Shown here: positions 1 to 8,227 of the stretch, piece by piece | Layout of the letters: each line of letters begins with the position of its first letter | Numbering within the stretch: position 1 is the stretch's first letter | NCBI RefSeq assembly: GCF_008806975.1 | Contig: NZ_CP031728.1 | Coordinates: 2,873,501-2,937,500 of the forward strand | Length of the DNA: 64,000 nt | Direction: 5' to 3' | Source of the DNA: Cellvibrio sp. KY-GH-1 | GTDB taxonomy: Bacteria; Pseudomonadota; Gammaproteobacteria; Pseudomonadales; Cellvibrionaceae | Program-made: the position numbers and the translations under genes | Notes under the pieces: generated by a model | Database searches by the model: none | Told to the model about the DNA's origin: nothing | The model's input: only the letters and a program-made list of their open reading frames with translations

Positions 1-2442
1 CGACAATATACGTGCAACATCTATCGACTCCGACATAGAGCGCGTGGAAATCAAACGCAAATCGATCAAATAAGAATCCCAAAAACTGGAATAGTCTTGC
101 AAATAAAGCCGTATCAGTACTTGCTCTATATCAGTCATACGCTCCGCTGTAAGTTCTTTTTCGCTAAATGACGAATACTCCCCTAACACCCAGGATTCTT
201 CTACCACCGTTGCTTTTAATTGATCTTGCACGGCAGGCAAAAATATTTCCTTATACCCTTTGCGAGTAAATAAGCCGGGAACGCCATCACTTAACGGCTT
301 GCCACTATTGCGTTCAAAAACAAAATTGCTCTTGGCTCCACCTGCCGTTAAAAAAGAAACATCAGCGAGCGCAGACTGTTGCAACAGATCTACCTTGATA
401 GTTTGATATGCACGCTCCGCAAATGAAAACCCACTTAAAGAACGGCGCGTGGACAACACTAATTTCTCGTCCATCGCATAAGGAGACATCTGCGCCTCAG
501 CACCAAACAATTGACGCAAATGAAATATCAATCCCGCTTGCTGCTCGCGAGAGATACCGGCGGCAAAGTGGCGCTCAATATCCGCCTCTACATAGGCGAG
601 CAACTGAGCAGGATTATAGTGCTCAGCCTGGTTCAGCATTAAATAGGCTTTTAACGTTTGGTAAGTGTTATTCATATCCTGATCGCCACTATCCACCAAT
701 AGTTGCTGCAATCGGCGTGAAACCCAAGGAAGCAATGTTTCCTGCAATGCGCGTGCATAAGTGCGCTGGGTTGCTGCATCTAATTTTTCGCCTTGATACA
801 AACCGTAGGTCATTTCAAGCGGCGGAGATAGAACAGCAAAAGTATCGCCATCCGCAACGCAACAAAGCGCATTTAGCAATGGCAGGTAATCAACAATTCC
901 CCGTATATCTGCGGCGGAGGTCTTATCCACCGCCGAACTAATTAGCGCTACTTTTTGGTCAACACTGATGAGATAGTCGCGATTTTTAAGATAGCTACCC
1001 ACAAGTAAAAATATAAATGTTGCACAGGCCAACAGTATAAGACTGTGAACAATCAAGCCAATCAGCAGCTCCCTCTTTTCCGCGCGACGATTTTTCCCTG
1101 CCAAATGTGCTTCCGGCAAAATAACTCGCGTGATTAAATCCTTTAGAAAATAACTGCGTCCGGACACCATTTTCCTCTGAGTATTAATACTGGAACTCAC
1201 ACCAAACCTTCGCCCCAAGGCACCTAACACGCGATCAAATGGAGTTCCTTCCTGCGTGCCACTGGCAAAATAGACGCCGCGCAACTGCACGCCGGACACA
1301 TCTACCCCCGAAAAAATTTTCTCAATGAGATCGGCAATCGAGGGTAAACAGTTGGCAAAATTTTGCGGAAAAGCGAAGCTGTGTGCACGGCGAGTAATAT
1401 CCGTTTCGCGTACGAGCAAATCAGACAAACCATCAAATAAACGCTGCCCGAGCAGATCCAATTCTTGTCTAACCCGCACAGCTAGATCAGTGGATACAGG
1501 TGTTATGTCGCGTGCGAGGGGTGACGTGTGCGCTGATTGGTCTGAAAAACTAAAACCCAATACCTGATCGCGATCCTCTTTGCTCAGCATACTAAAGTAA
1601 TCGGAAAAACCGCCCAGTAAATCAGCTTTGGTAATTAAAATATAAACCGGGAAATTAATACCGAGCGAATTACTTAACTCACCCAGGCGCGCTCGGATAA
1701 TCGCTGCGTGCTGATTGCGGCTCTGCTCTGACCCAGTTAACAAATCAGCAATAGAAATAGTTAGCACAGCGCCATTCAATGGTTGTCGCGGTCTAAATTT
1801 TTTAAGCAACCCCAAAAAGCCAGCCCACTCATCCTTATCCTGTTGAGCATGGCTTTCGTGCGTTATATAGCGGCCCGCCGTATCTATAAACACTGCATCT
1901 TCGGTAAACCACCAGTCACAATTGCGTGTACCGCCGACACCTTTAAGCGACTCACGCCCCAATACATCGGTTAATGGAAATTGCAATCCGCTATTAATTA
2001 GCGCCGTGGTTTTGCCAGAGCCGGGGGCACCGATAAATACATACCAGGGAAATTGATAGACAAAGCGCTGACGCATACTACTAAAAAAACCCGTGCGCGC
2101 ATTGGCAGTAGAACTTTTTAAATGCGTCATGGCCAACGCAAAGTTTTTCCCTAGCTCATCCAACACTGAACTGGATTGGATATCGCTCGCACCTTTGTTA
2201 GCCAGTGCCTGCATAAACCGCTCATTCACACGCCGCTCACGCCAAACGCCAAGTAATTTTTTTACTCCAAAATAGAAAAGCACCGAAAAGATCAATAGCC
2301 CACGATGCAATACTGGCTCCAACGGGCGCCATTCTGCAATCGCAAAAAGGGGCCCAATAAACCAAATAGCCAGCGCAAGAATCACGAGCAGGATCAGCTT
2401 CCACAACACCGGATGAATGATAAAATCAAATAATTTGCGCAT
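1..2442 (-). CDS. tssM: T6SS inner-membrane protein TssM (IcmF/VasK), 3' end outside window
   Basis: TssM is the inner-membrane arm of the T6SS membrane complex with TssL and TssJ. The frame is open from the ATG at 2442 to the window edge (814 codons seen), so the periplasmic C-terminus is missing. Two N-terminal membrane segments lie at about residues 9-30 and 36-60. A Walker A motif, GAPGSGKT, is near residue 139, and a third membrane segment near residue 460 precedes the periplasmic part. The stretch GVPGLFTRKGY, followed by a QDYSSFWDSYL motif near the window edge, is typical of the IcmF family. It follows tssL by 22 bp and ends the left T6SS operon inside this window. The Walker motif looks intact. 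Identity is very safe; only the C-terminus cannot be judged. Confidence 0.97.
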   Translation of the reverse strand, partial: MRKLFDFIIHPVLWKLILLVILALAIWFIGPLFAIAEWRPLEPVLHRGLLIFSVLFYFGVKKLLGVWRERRVNERFMQALANKGASDIQSSSVLDELGKNFALAMTHLKSSTANARTGFFSSMRQRFVYQFPWYVFIGAPGSGKTTALINSGLQFPLTDVLGRESLKGVGGTRNCDWWFTEDAVFIDTAGRYITHESHAQQDKDEWAGFLGLLKKFRPRQPLNGAVLTISIADLLTGSEQSRNQHAAIIRARLGELSNSLGINFPVYILITKADLLGGFSDYFSMLSKEDRDQVLGFSFSDQSAHTSPLARDITPVSTDLAVRVRQELDLLGQRLFDGLSDLLVRETDITRRAHSFAFPQNFANCLPSIADLIEKIFSGVDVSGVQLRGVYFASGTQEGTPFDRVLGALGRRFGVSSSINTQRKMVSGRSYFLKDLITRVILPEAHLAGKNRRAEKRELLIGLIVHSLILLACATFIFLLVGSYLKNRDYLISVDQKVALISSAVDKTSAADIRGIVDYLPLLNALCCVADGDTFAVLSPPLEMTYGLYQGEKLDAATQRTYARALQETLLPWVSRRLQQLLVDSGDQDMNNTYQTLKAYLMLNQAEHYNPAQLLAYVEADIERHFAAGISREQQAGLIFHLRQLFGAEAQMSPYAMDEKLVLSTRRSLSGFSFAERAYQTIKVDLLQQSALADVSFLTAGGAKSNFVFERNSGKPLSDGVPGLFTRKGYKEIFLPAVQDQLKATVVEESWVLGEYSSFSEKELTAERMTDIEQVLIRLYLQDYSSFWDSYLIDLRLISTRSMSESIDVARILS

Positions 2443-2464
2443 CACAGCAAGAATTCCTTTTGGC

Positions 2465-3733
2465 CTATTGAGCGGATTTCAATAAAATTTTTACTTCTAC
2501 ACGGCGATTCAGTGCTCTGCCGGCAGGGGTATCGTTGGACGTCAGCGCTTCCGCCTCACCTAGCCCCTGCACTTTTAGCGCAAGTCCCGCATCCAAAACT
2601 GCGGCAACCGCACGTGCGCGCTCCAGTGAAAGATGCCAATTGGAAGGAAAACGCGCGCTACGGATAGGAATATTATCGGTATAACCAGAGACAACAGCAC
2701 CCTTGCCAAAATCACGGATGGCAACGCTAATTTTATTGATCACTGGCACATAAGCTAGGCTGAGAGAAACACTTCCTGAGGGAAACAATCCATCCCCCAT
2801 CAATGTCACAACAGCAACACCGCCACCTTCACGGACGCTCACGAGCTTCCGGGCAATTTCATCCTGCAACAATCTGGTAATCTGCCCCTCGATTGCAACG
2901 GGGGCCACTTTTTCTTTAAACAAGGGAACAGGAGTTTGTAAAATCCGAGCAAACACCCGATCCGAACTATCAGAGAGTTTGAACGCGAGAAACACAAATA
3001 CCGAGAACACTAAAACAGTGCACAAGAGCGCCGACACCCAGACCGGTAGTAATGTCCAAATAGGTGGGCGAGGCTTAATAATTCCCTGCCAATGTGCCGA
3101 CAAAGATTTTTCTCGCTCGCCCTTAAGCTCAGCAACTATTTCAACCAAACGCAACCGCAGCAACTCAAGTTGAGCCTGGCCGTTTGGGACAATTTTGTAA
3201 CGGCCCTCAAAACCTAGCGAGATACAAAAAAACATCAGCTCAATCAAATCACGATGCACTGCAGGTGTTTGGGTAACTCGAGCAAGAATCTGAAAAAATT
3301 TCTCTCCTCCCCAGGTCTCATTATGAAACGTTACCAGTAAGCTGTATTTTGCCCACATACCACCACCGCCCCAGGGTGTCTGGGCAGCGGTTTCATCAAT
3401 GACGGTACATAAACAATAACGTGCCGCAGCGATAGTCTCTGCAGGAATGGCATCAGCTTTTGCGCGCTGCTCAAATTTTTTTATCTCATCAATTAAATAA
3501 TTGCGCAGTTGCGATGGATCGGAATTGTGTACCAGGGTACGCACCTGGTAAATCATATTGAGTAGTGGATTAGCGCAGCGCAACAAGGCGCTGGCAGCCG
3601 GAGGGGTTTCATCGGGCACATCAAGAAATACTGAACGAGTATTGGCCTCCGAAGTCGTTCTTGCCCGACCACCTGGGTTAGGTACGACAAAAGTGCGCGA
3701 TTCATTTTCACCAAAACTTTCTATATCAAGCAT
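2465..3733 (-). CDS. tssL: T6SS protein TssL (DotU/IcmH) with C-terminal OmpA-like domain
   Basis: TssL is the cytoplasm-facing inner-membrane component that links TssM to the TssK baseplate. The 422-residue protein has a DotU domain at about residues 50-210 (with the CTVIDETAAQTPWG region). One membrane segment, PVWVSALLCTVLVFSVFVFL, is at about 230-250. A C-terminal OmpA/MotB-like domain at about 300-420 carries GYTDNIPI and the LSLERARAVAAVL helix. Short TssL proteins stop after the membrane helix, so this is the extended, peptidoglycan-binding form. The ATG at 3733 is preceded by AAGGA. It sits 23 bp after tssK. The domain order is seen directly; peptidoglycan binding is inferred from the family. 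Confidence 0.97.
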   Translation of the reverse strand: MLDIESFGENESRTFVVPNPGGRARTTSEANTRSVFLDVPDETPPAASALLRCANPLLNMIYQVRTLVHNSDPSQLRNYLIDEIKKFEQRAKADAIPAETIAAARYCLCTVIDETAAQTPWGGGGMWAKYSLLVTFHNETWGGEKFFQILARVTQTPAVHRDLIELMFFCISLGFEGRYKIVPNGQAQLELLRLRLVEIVAELKGEREKSLSAHWQGIIKPRPPIWTLLPVWVSALLCTVLVFSVFVFLAFKLSDSSDRVFARILQTPVPLFKEKVAPVAIEGQITRLLQDEIARKLVSVREGGGVAVVTLMGDGLFPSGSVSLSLAYVPVINKISVAIRDFGKGAVVSGYTDNIPIRSARFPSNWHLSLERARAVAAVLDAGLALKVQGLGEAEALTSNDTPAGRALNRRVEVKILLKSAQ

Positions 3734-3756
3734 ACAAATTCCTTCTCACGTCTTGG

Positions 3757-5091
3757 TTAGCGGCGAATCGCCCAACATTGAATCTCCAAATCGGGAAAAT
3801 CACCAGCGATATGCATAGCGATAGTTCCTGAGGACACAAAGGCTTTCCACATTTCAGAACCGGTATCCAATTCAAAATAATGACTGCCGGTGTGATAAGG
3901 AATTTGGCGCGGAGCTATGGGCAAGGATTGAATTAATATTCCTGGTAGCTGCAAGTTAACCAAATCGCGAATTTTATCCACTGAGCCTAATTTTATTTGC
4001 CGGGGAAAACTTTGCTTTAACGTATCAGTGGGAACACTTGCACGAACAGCCAAGACAAATTGGCAGGAGTTAAATAGCTCGCGATCAACAACCTGGCCAA
4101 TACGCACACCGTAATTTTTTTCTATCAGCGGAATTTCTATGGCGTTCTGCTCCAACACAGTGGATAAATAACGACGTAGTAGCTGCACCAAGCTATGGAA
4201 AGATTGTTCCGCGTCATCATGCCAGTAGGCCGGCAAATGCTCGCACCGTCGGCTATCACTCGCAAACGTAGCTAGTTCTCCGCACAGTGCGATCAGCTGT
4301 AAATAGGCCGTTTCAGGGCCGAGGCCACGTCCTTGCAATAGATGCGCTATCAATGGCTCACTGCGATTCAATAGCTGCAGCATCAAAAATTCCCCAACTT
4401 CAGAGATGCCTCCTCTGCCAGCCTGACTAATGCGAGTACTAAGGACATCTGCCCGCTGACGCACCAAACCCAGAACTTCATTAATCAGATGAGTCAATGT
4501 GGAAGAGGCAAACACCGATATAAGCGCGGGAATGTACAAAGGATCTATCGCTAATTGTCGATCCGCCCGGCGCTCAACAATACGTAACATGCCAAGGGCA
4601 ACCCATGAATCTGTTAACTCAGTTTGCAACAATAAACGCAGACGCGGCCTGGCAATCTGTAGCTCCGCTGGTTCACCGCCAATTGAGTTGATATCTTCCG
4701 CGAGGAAATCTTCCACTCCATAGCGCGCCAGACTCTGTTCCAGTGGATCAAAAGCGACCAATTCAGACTGGTGTTGTTGCGCGGGTAACGCTAAATAGAC
4801 GAGCTGGTCATTCACACCCTCGCCAATAACCAAGGGCGCTGGCGCCTCTTGGGGCAGAGAAAACGCAAAGGGAGTTCCGTCGGGAAAAATTCCTTCGGCC
4901 TCTGTAACGGCAATAATTCCCTGACTTAAGGCCGCAGAATCGATTCGCAGGTTTCGAAACCCCCAAAAATAATTAGCTGGCGCTTGGGCGCGTTGATGTC
5001 GCATTTGCTCGAGATAACGCTCTTGCTGCTGAAAATGTTGTGGGCGCAAAAACATCCCTTCGCACCAGACAACTTTTTTAAATGCATCCAT
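3757..5091 (-). CDS. tssK: T6SS baseplate protein TssK
   Basis: TssK is the trimeric baseplate subunit that connects the TssEFG wedge to the TssM-TssL membrane complex. The N-terminus MDAFKKVVWCEGMFLRPQHF is the hallmark of the family (VxWxEGMxLxPQHFQ). I chose the ATG at 5091 because AGGAG stands about 8 nt upstream and the hallmark begins at once. A TTG further upstream would add 21 unrelated residues overlapping tssJ. The resulting 444 residues is a usual TssK length. It lies 16 bp downstream of tssJ and 23 bp upstream of tssL, so it is co-transcribed with them. No broken motif is visible. Confidence 0.97.
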   Translation of the reverse strand: MDAFKKVVWCEGMFLRPQHFQQQERYLEQMRHQRAQAPANYFWGFRNLRIDSAALSQGIIAVTEAEGIFPDGTPFAFSLPQEAPAPLVIGEGVNDQLVYLALPAQQHQSELVAFDPLEQSLARYGVEDFLAEDINSIGGEPAELQIARPRLRLLLQTELTDSWVALGMLRIVERRADRQLAIDPLYIPALISVFASSTLTHLINEVLGLVRQRADVLSTRISQAGRGGISEVGEFLMLQLLNRSEPLIAHLLQGRGLGPETAYLQLIALCGELATFASDSRRCEHLPAYWHDDAEQSFHSLVQLLRRYLSTVLEQNAIEIPLIEKNYGVRIGQVVDRELFNSCQFVLAVRASVPTDTLKQSFPRQIKLGSVDKIRDLVNLQLPGILIQSLPIAPRQIPYHTGSHYFELDTGSEMWKAFVSSGTIAMHIAGDFPDLEIQCWAIRR

Positions 5092-5107
5092 AAAACATAC
5101 ACTCCTA

Positions 5108-5650
5108 TTAATGTTCTTTGGAAGATGAGTCAAATTGAATCCTGTTTTTTTCAACGAGCACGCGGTGTGCTAAAACCTCTTTGCCACCAAAACGTGACCA
5201 AAAACCACTCCCCTGGCGAGGATACTCATACACCAGCTGCCAACCACTGTAATCGATGACTCTATAGCCCACTACCACACCCAAAGCGCTTTCACCCCTA
5301 GTAATTGGATATTCCAATACCAGGCGCTGCCCAGGGCGCAAGTTTACGGTATGCATAGCGAGCAAATCCTTACCCAGCAATTGCTTGCCATTTTCGGTAA
5401 GCGACATGTAATCACCTTTACGAAACCCTGACGCATTTGCCAATTGATAAACTGTAATGGCCACTGGCGAAGGCCGCCCGTTAATATCCGGATTCAAATT
5501 TTCTGCAGCGACCAATTCCAATGTGATTACTTTTTTAGGTTGCCCGCTGTTAGCACAAGACACCAACAACCATGTCATTAAGACAACAAACAGCATGCGC
5601 AGGGTAATCCCCAGACTCGGAATTTTATAAAAAAATTTCTGGTGATTCAT
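5108..5650 (-). CDS. tssJ: T6SS outer-membrane lipoprotein TssJ
   Basis: TssJ is the outer-membrane lipoprotein that docks the periplasmic end of TssM. From the ATG at 5650 the product is 180 residues. It has a basic start, a hydrophobic stretch MLFVVLMTWLL and a lipobox LVSC, so the mature protein would begin at Cys-32. The mature part has the transthyretin-like pattern of the family, with PVAITVYQLAN and LRPGQRLVLEYPI strands. The start leaves 1 bp to the upstream phosphatase stop, which fits translational coupling. A longer ORF start 14 codons upstream would lie inside the phosphatase gene and spoil the signal sequence. The short size and low conservation are normal for TssJ. Confidence 0.93.
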   Translation of the reverse strand: MNHQKFFYKIPSLGITLRMLFVVLMTWLLVSCANSGQPKKVITLELVAAENLNPDINGRPSPVAITVYQLANASGFRKGDYMSLTENGKQLLGKDLLAMHTVNLRPGQRLVLEYPITRGESALGVVVGYRVIDYSGWQLVYEYPRQGSGFWSRFGGKEVLAHRVLVEKNRIQFDSSSKEH

Positions 5651-5651
5651 G

Positions 5652-6479
5652 TCAACTATTTTCCAGTAATGCAGACATAGGGCTCGCGCCACTAAAGCTA
5701 AGCGTTATGTCGTTTGGCCCACCAATCCAGACCGCCAGGGCGCTATAGTTATCTTGAGCCGCTGAATTACGTTCAAGTACTATTTGCTCCATGCGAATTA
5801 ACCATTCCTCCGCCGAGCCGGCCAACCCCAGGGTAGCCACCATAAGATCTTGATCAACACCCTCCCAAAAACCATCAGAACACAACAAAAACGCATCGCC
5901 TTCTTGCAATTGAAAAGGGCTTTCCAGCGACTCAAAATATATTTCTTCTCCTGTTCCCAACGCCGCATAAAGAATATTGCGAGCAATGCTGGATTGAGCC
6001 ATTTCGGCAGAAAGAGTTTTATTATCGAGAAAGCGCTGTAACAAACTGTGATCTTTAGTGAGCTGCCTGCACTGCCGGCGACGAATTAAATAAATACGTG
6101 TATCGCCCAGATGAGTCCACTGGGCCAAGCCTGCATCATCATTTAAAAACAGGCAGGCGACAGTGGTACTCATTTTTTTTAATTGATTGGCCAGTGTTTG
6201 GCCGTAACGAATTGCAGAGTCGGCTTGCTGCAATAATTGATCGACAAAATGCTTATCTATCGCAGGTTGCTCAGAGAAACCCATTAAAAATGTTTTAACG
6301 GCGGTTTCCGATGCAACGTCGCCACCGCCATGGCCACCCGCTCCATCTGCAACAATAAAGCACGCCCCCTCATCTGAAGTCCAATAACCGCAGGCGTCTT
6401 CGTTATAATCGCGTGCGCCTTGCCGTGAAAGAGTGGCATACTCGATAGTCATGCCCGAACTGGCAAGGTAAGCACTCAT
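5652..6479 (-). CDS. pppA: PP2C-type serine/threonine phosphatase, T6SS regulator (PppA-like)
   Basis: This is a metal-dependent PP2C phosphatase that reverses PpkA-type phosphorylation in the threonine-phosphorylation pathway of T6SS. The 275 residues carry the PP2C metal-binding motifs: RDYNEDA (about residues 22-28), VADGAGGHGGG (about 43-53), LLCSDGFWEGV (about 195-205) and a late QDNYSALAVW. I chose ATG 6479 because it overlaps the tagH stop as ATGA. A longer start seven codons upstream lacks this coupling. It sits between tagH and tssJ, and the matching kinase is divergently encoded at 8228. Targeting of the FHA protein TagH is inferred from the Pseudomonas model. Confidence 0.93.
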   Translation of the reverse strand: MSAYLASSGMTIEYATLSRQGARDYNEDACGYWTSDEGACFIVADGAGGHGGGDVASETAVKTFLMGFSEQPAIDKHFVDQLLQQADSAIRYGQTLANQLKKMSTTVACLFLNDDAGLAQWTHLGDTRIYLIRRRQCRQLTKDHSLLQRFLDNKTLSAEMAQSSIARNILYAALGTGEEIYFESLESPFQLQEGDAFLLCSDGFWEGVDQDLMVATLGLAGSAEEWLIRMEQIVLERNSAAQDNYSALAVWIGGPNDITLSFSGASPMSALLENS

Positions 6480-7948
6480 ACGGCCTCCCTCCCAGCACAC
6501 ATCTTGTCAATTTCCTGCTCGTATGCCTGCGCAAATGCTTGCTGAAAGCGCAATTCAAACTCCTCTCGTGCGTTTCCAGCAAGCTCTGCGTAATGCGCCT
6601 CGTACAACTCCCACAGCTTCGATCTTTTCGCCATTGGTAGCAGCGAGTCAATAATATTTTTGGTGGCGAGATATTTTTGCATTCTCTCGGGACTGAAATT
6701 TTTCATCACTTCATAGACAGCGGCGCGCGCTCCAGAAACCAAACCAATTTGGTGCGCAAGCAAATCATCAACTGCATCATCTATCGCTTCCTTAGCGCGC
6801 AAAAAGCCCGGCACAGGATCACCCAATAGGTGCGCAATAGCCGACTGAGCATCGGGAGCAAATTTCAACGGGTTGTTGCCAGATGCAGCGATAATAGTGA
6901 CATCAGCACGCATTTCGTGTTTTACCTGCGCACGCCCATGCATCATGTTCACGGTACCGGCAGTAAGATGCAGCAATACGCCACCGAGCCGCTCAAAAAA
7001 CGCAGGGGTAAAGGCTGGCAATTTATGAATATCCAATTGCAAAGCGCGCGCTAGCGCCATTCGACAATCATCATCTGATGCCCTCACTCCCGCTTCTACT
7101 GACTCAGGGCTTTGCGGAAACACTCTTTGCGAATCAGCTACAGGATGCTCAGTAGCGCACACCTCTAGACCCATCGGCTGTGTTGCCACGGGACGGGGCA
7201 CAACAAAAAGTGATTCAATTTCCAGTGAGCGATCCCGATTCGAAGAGAAAATCGGAAAATCATTTTTCTCCACTAACAGTGAACTCAATGAATCCACCAA
7301 CTCATCGGGAGAAACAACGACACTTGAACCAACTGATTCAGTCCCTACTGTAAATTCCGTCACAGTTTTTTTTGCCAGCAATTGATCGAGTAGAAAATCG
7401 GTGGATTGACTTTCAGATTGCAACAACCCGCCGTCGGAAACAAAGCAATATTCATCACCTGCTGTTGAAGTCGGCTCTGATACACCTGAATTATTTACAG
7501 AAAAAAAGTCGGCATCCTCAGGAATATAACCTGGTGTCGCGGCAGGATTTTCAAAAAAACGTGATGATATCGATGCTAAATTATTATCCTCAAAATTATT
7601 CGCACTTAACTGAAGCACATAAGCACCTACCATTAAGCTGTCATTACAACTCAACACGCCTCTTTCACCGGGCAGCAATTCTTGCGCATTAACAAATATG
7701 CTAGTTGAAGCGCTTAAATTCACGATATGCATCGATGAAGGATCTTTAGGTGACAAGCTTGCTTGCACACGGGAAATGACGCGCGACGGATCATCCAGCA
7801 CTAGATTATTGCTGCCGTTTCGGCCGAGCGTAATTTTTTCATTGGACCAAAACTCGCAGCTCGCTGCATCTGGCGACACAGCTTCACCATTAAAACTTAC
7901 GGCTGCGAGTTTTAGTTGTGAGCGGGATGACATGTGGTCTACATCCAT
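6476..7948 (-). CDS. tagH: T6SS-associated FHA-domain protein TagH
   Basis: TagH is the phosphothreonine-reading scaffold of the T6SS phosphorylation pathway. An N-terminal FHA domain occupies about residues 35-110, with the LGRNGSNNLVLDD signature and a following ISRVQA strand. An acidic, poorly conserved linker reaches about residue 290. The C-terminal domain (about 300-485) matches the TagH-specific region, with TAGTVNMMHGRAQVKHEMR and a YEQEIDKMC end. It is the first gene of the left operon, and its stop overlaps the phosphatase start. The ATG at 7948 is used; an in-frame ATG five codons later is an equally possible start. Binding of a phosphorylated partner is inferred from the domain. 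Confidence 0.93.
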   Translation of the reverse strand: MDVDHMSSRSQLKLAAVSFNGEAVSPDAASCEFWSNEKITLGRNGSNNLVLDDPSRVISRVQASLSPKDPSSMHIVNLSASTSIFVNAQELLPGERGVLSCNDSLMVGAYVLQLSANNFEDNNLASISSRFFENPAATPGYIPEDADFFSVNNSGVSEPTSTAGDEYCFVSDGGLLQSESQSTDFLLDQLLAKKTVTEFTVGTESVGSSVVVSPDELVDSLSSLLVEKNDFPIFSSNRDRSLEIESLFVVPRPVATQPMGLEVCATEHPVADSQRVFPQSPESVEAGVRASDDDCRMALARALQLDIHKLPAFTPAFFERLGGVLLHLTAGTVNMMHGRAQVKHEMRADVTIIAASGNNPLKFAPDAQSAIAHLLGDPVPGFLRAKEAIDDAVDDLLAHQIGLVSGARAAVYEVMKNFSPERMQKYLATKNIIDSLLPMAKRSKLWELYEAHYAELAGNAREEFELRFQQAFAQAYEQEIDKMCAGREAV

Positions 7949-8227
7949 ATAGTTGCAAAATTTAATAACATCGACAGATTGCTTTTATAATCACGTCGCG
8001 TAAAGCAACGAAAAACAAAACTGACCAAAGACGATGGCGCCATCATAACGATATTTTTTTACATCACAATTCGCAAATGGAGATTTTGATCACAAAGCTG
8101 TATTTGATTTGTAAATAGAATCGCCACCAGAAATAAATGCACGTGTGATTTAATCATCATCGAATGTTTTTGGTTTAATTCGCCGAGCAATCGCCAACTC
8201 ATTTAAAACTAATTAAGCGGATACCGC
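7949..8227. promoter_or_regulatory. Divergent promoter region between the two T6SS operons
   Basis: This 279-bp AT-rich gap separates the minus-strand tagH-pppA-tssJKLM operon from the plus-strand ppkA-to-clpV operon, so both promoters should lie here. A perfect 12-bp palindrome, GATGGCGCCATC, sits at 8033-8044, near the middle, and is a candidate operator. I see no convincing sigma-54 box and only a half match to a CRP site near 8151. No small ORF with a good ribosome site was found. The promoter role is inferred from gene layout. Confidence 0.6.

Noticed and set aside
408..941. 177-codon plus-strand open frame
   Set aside because: It lies antisense to tssM, which has clear family motifs in the other strand. 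The frame has low-complexity shadow composition and no ribosome site.
8151..8166. CRP-like site TGTGATTTAATCATCA
   Set aside because: Only the left half matches the consensus; the right half is CATCA in place of TCACA.
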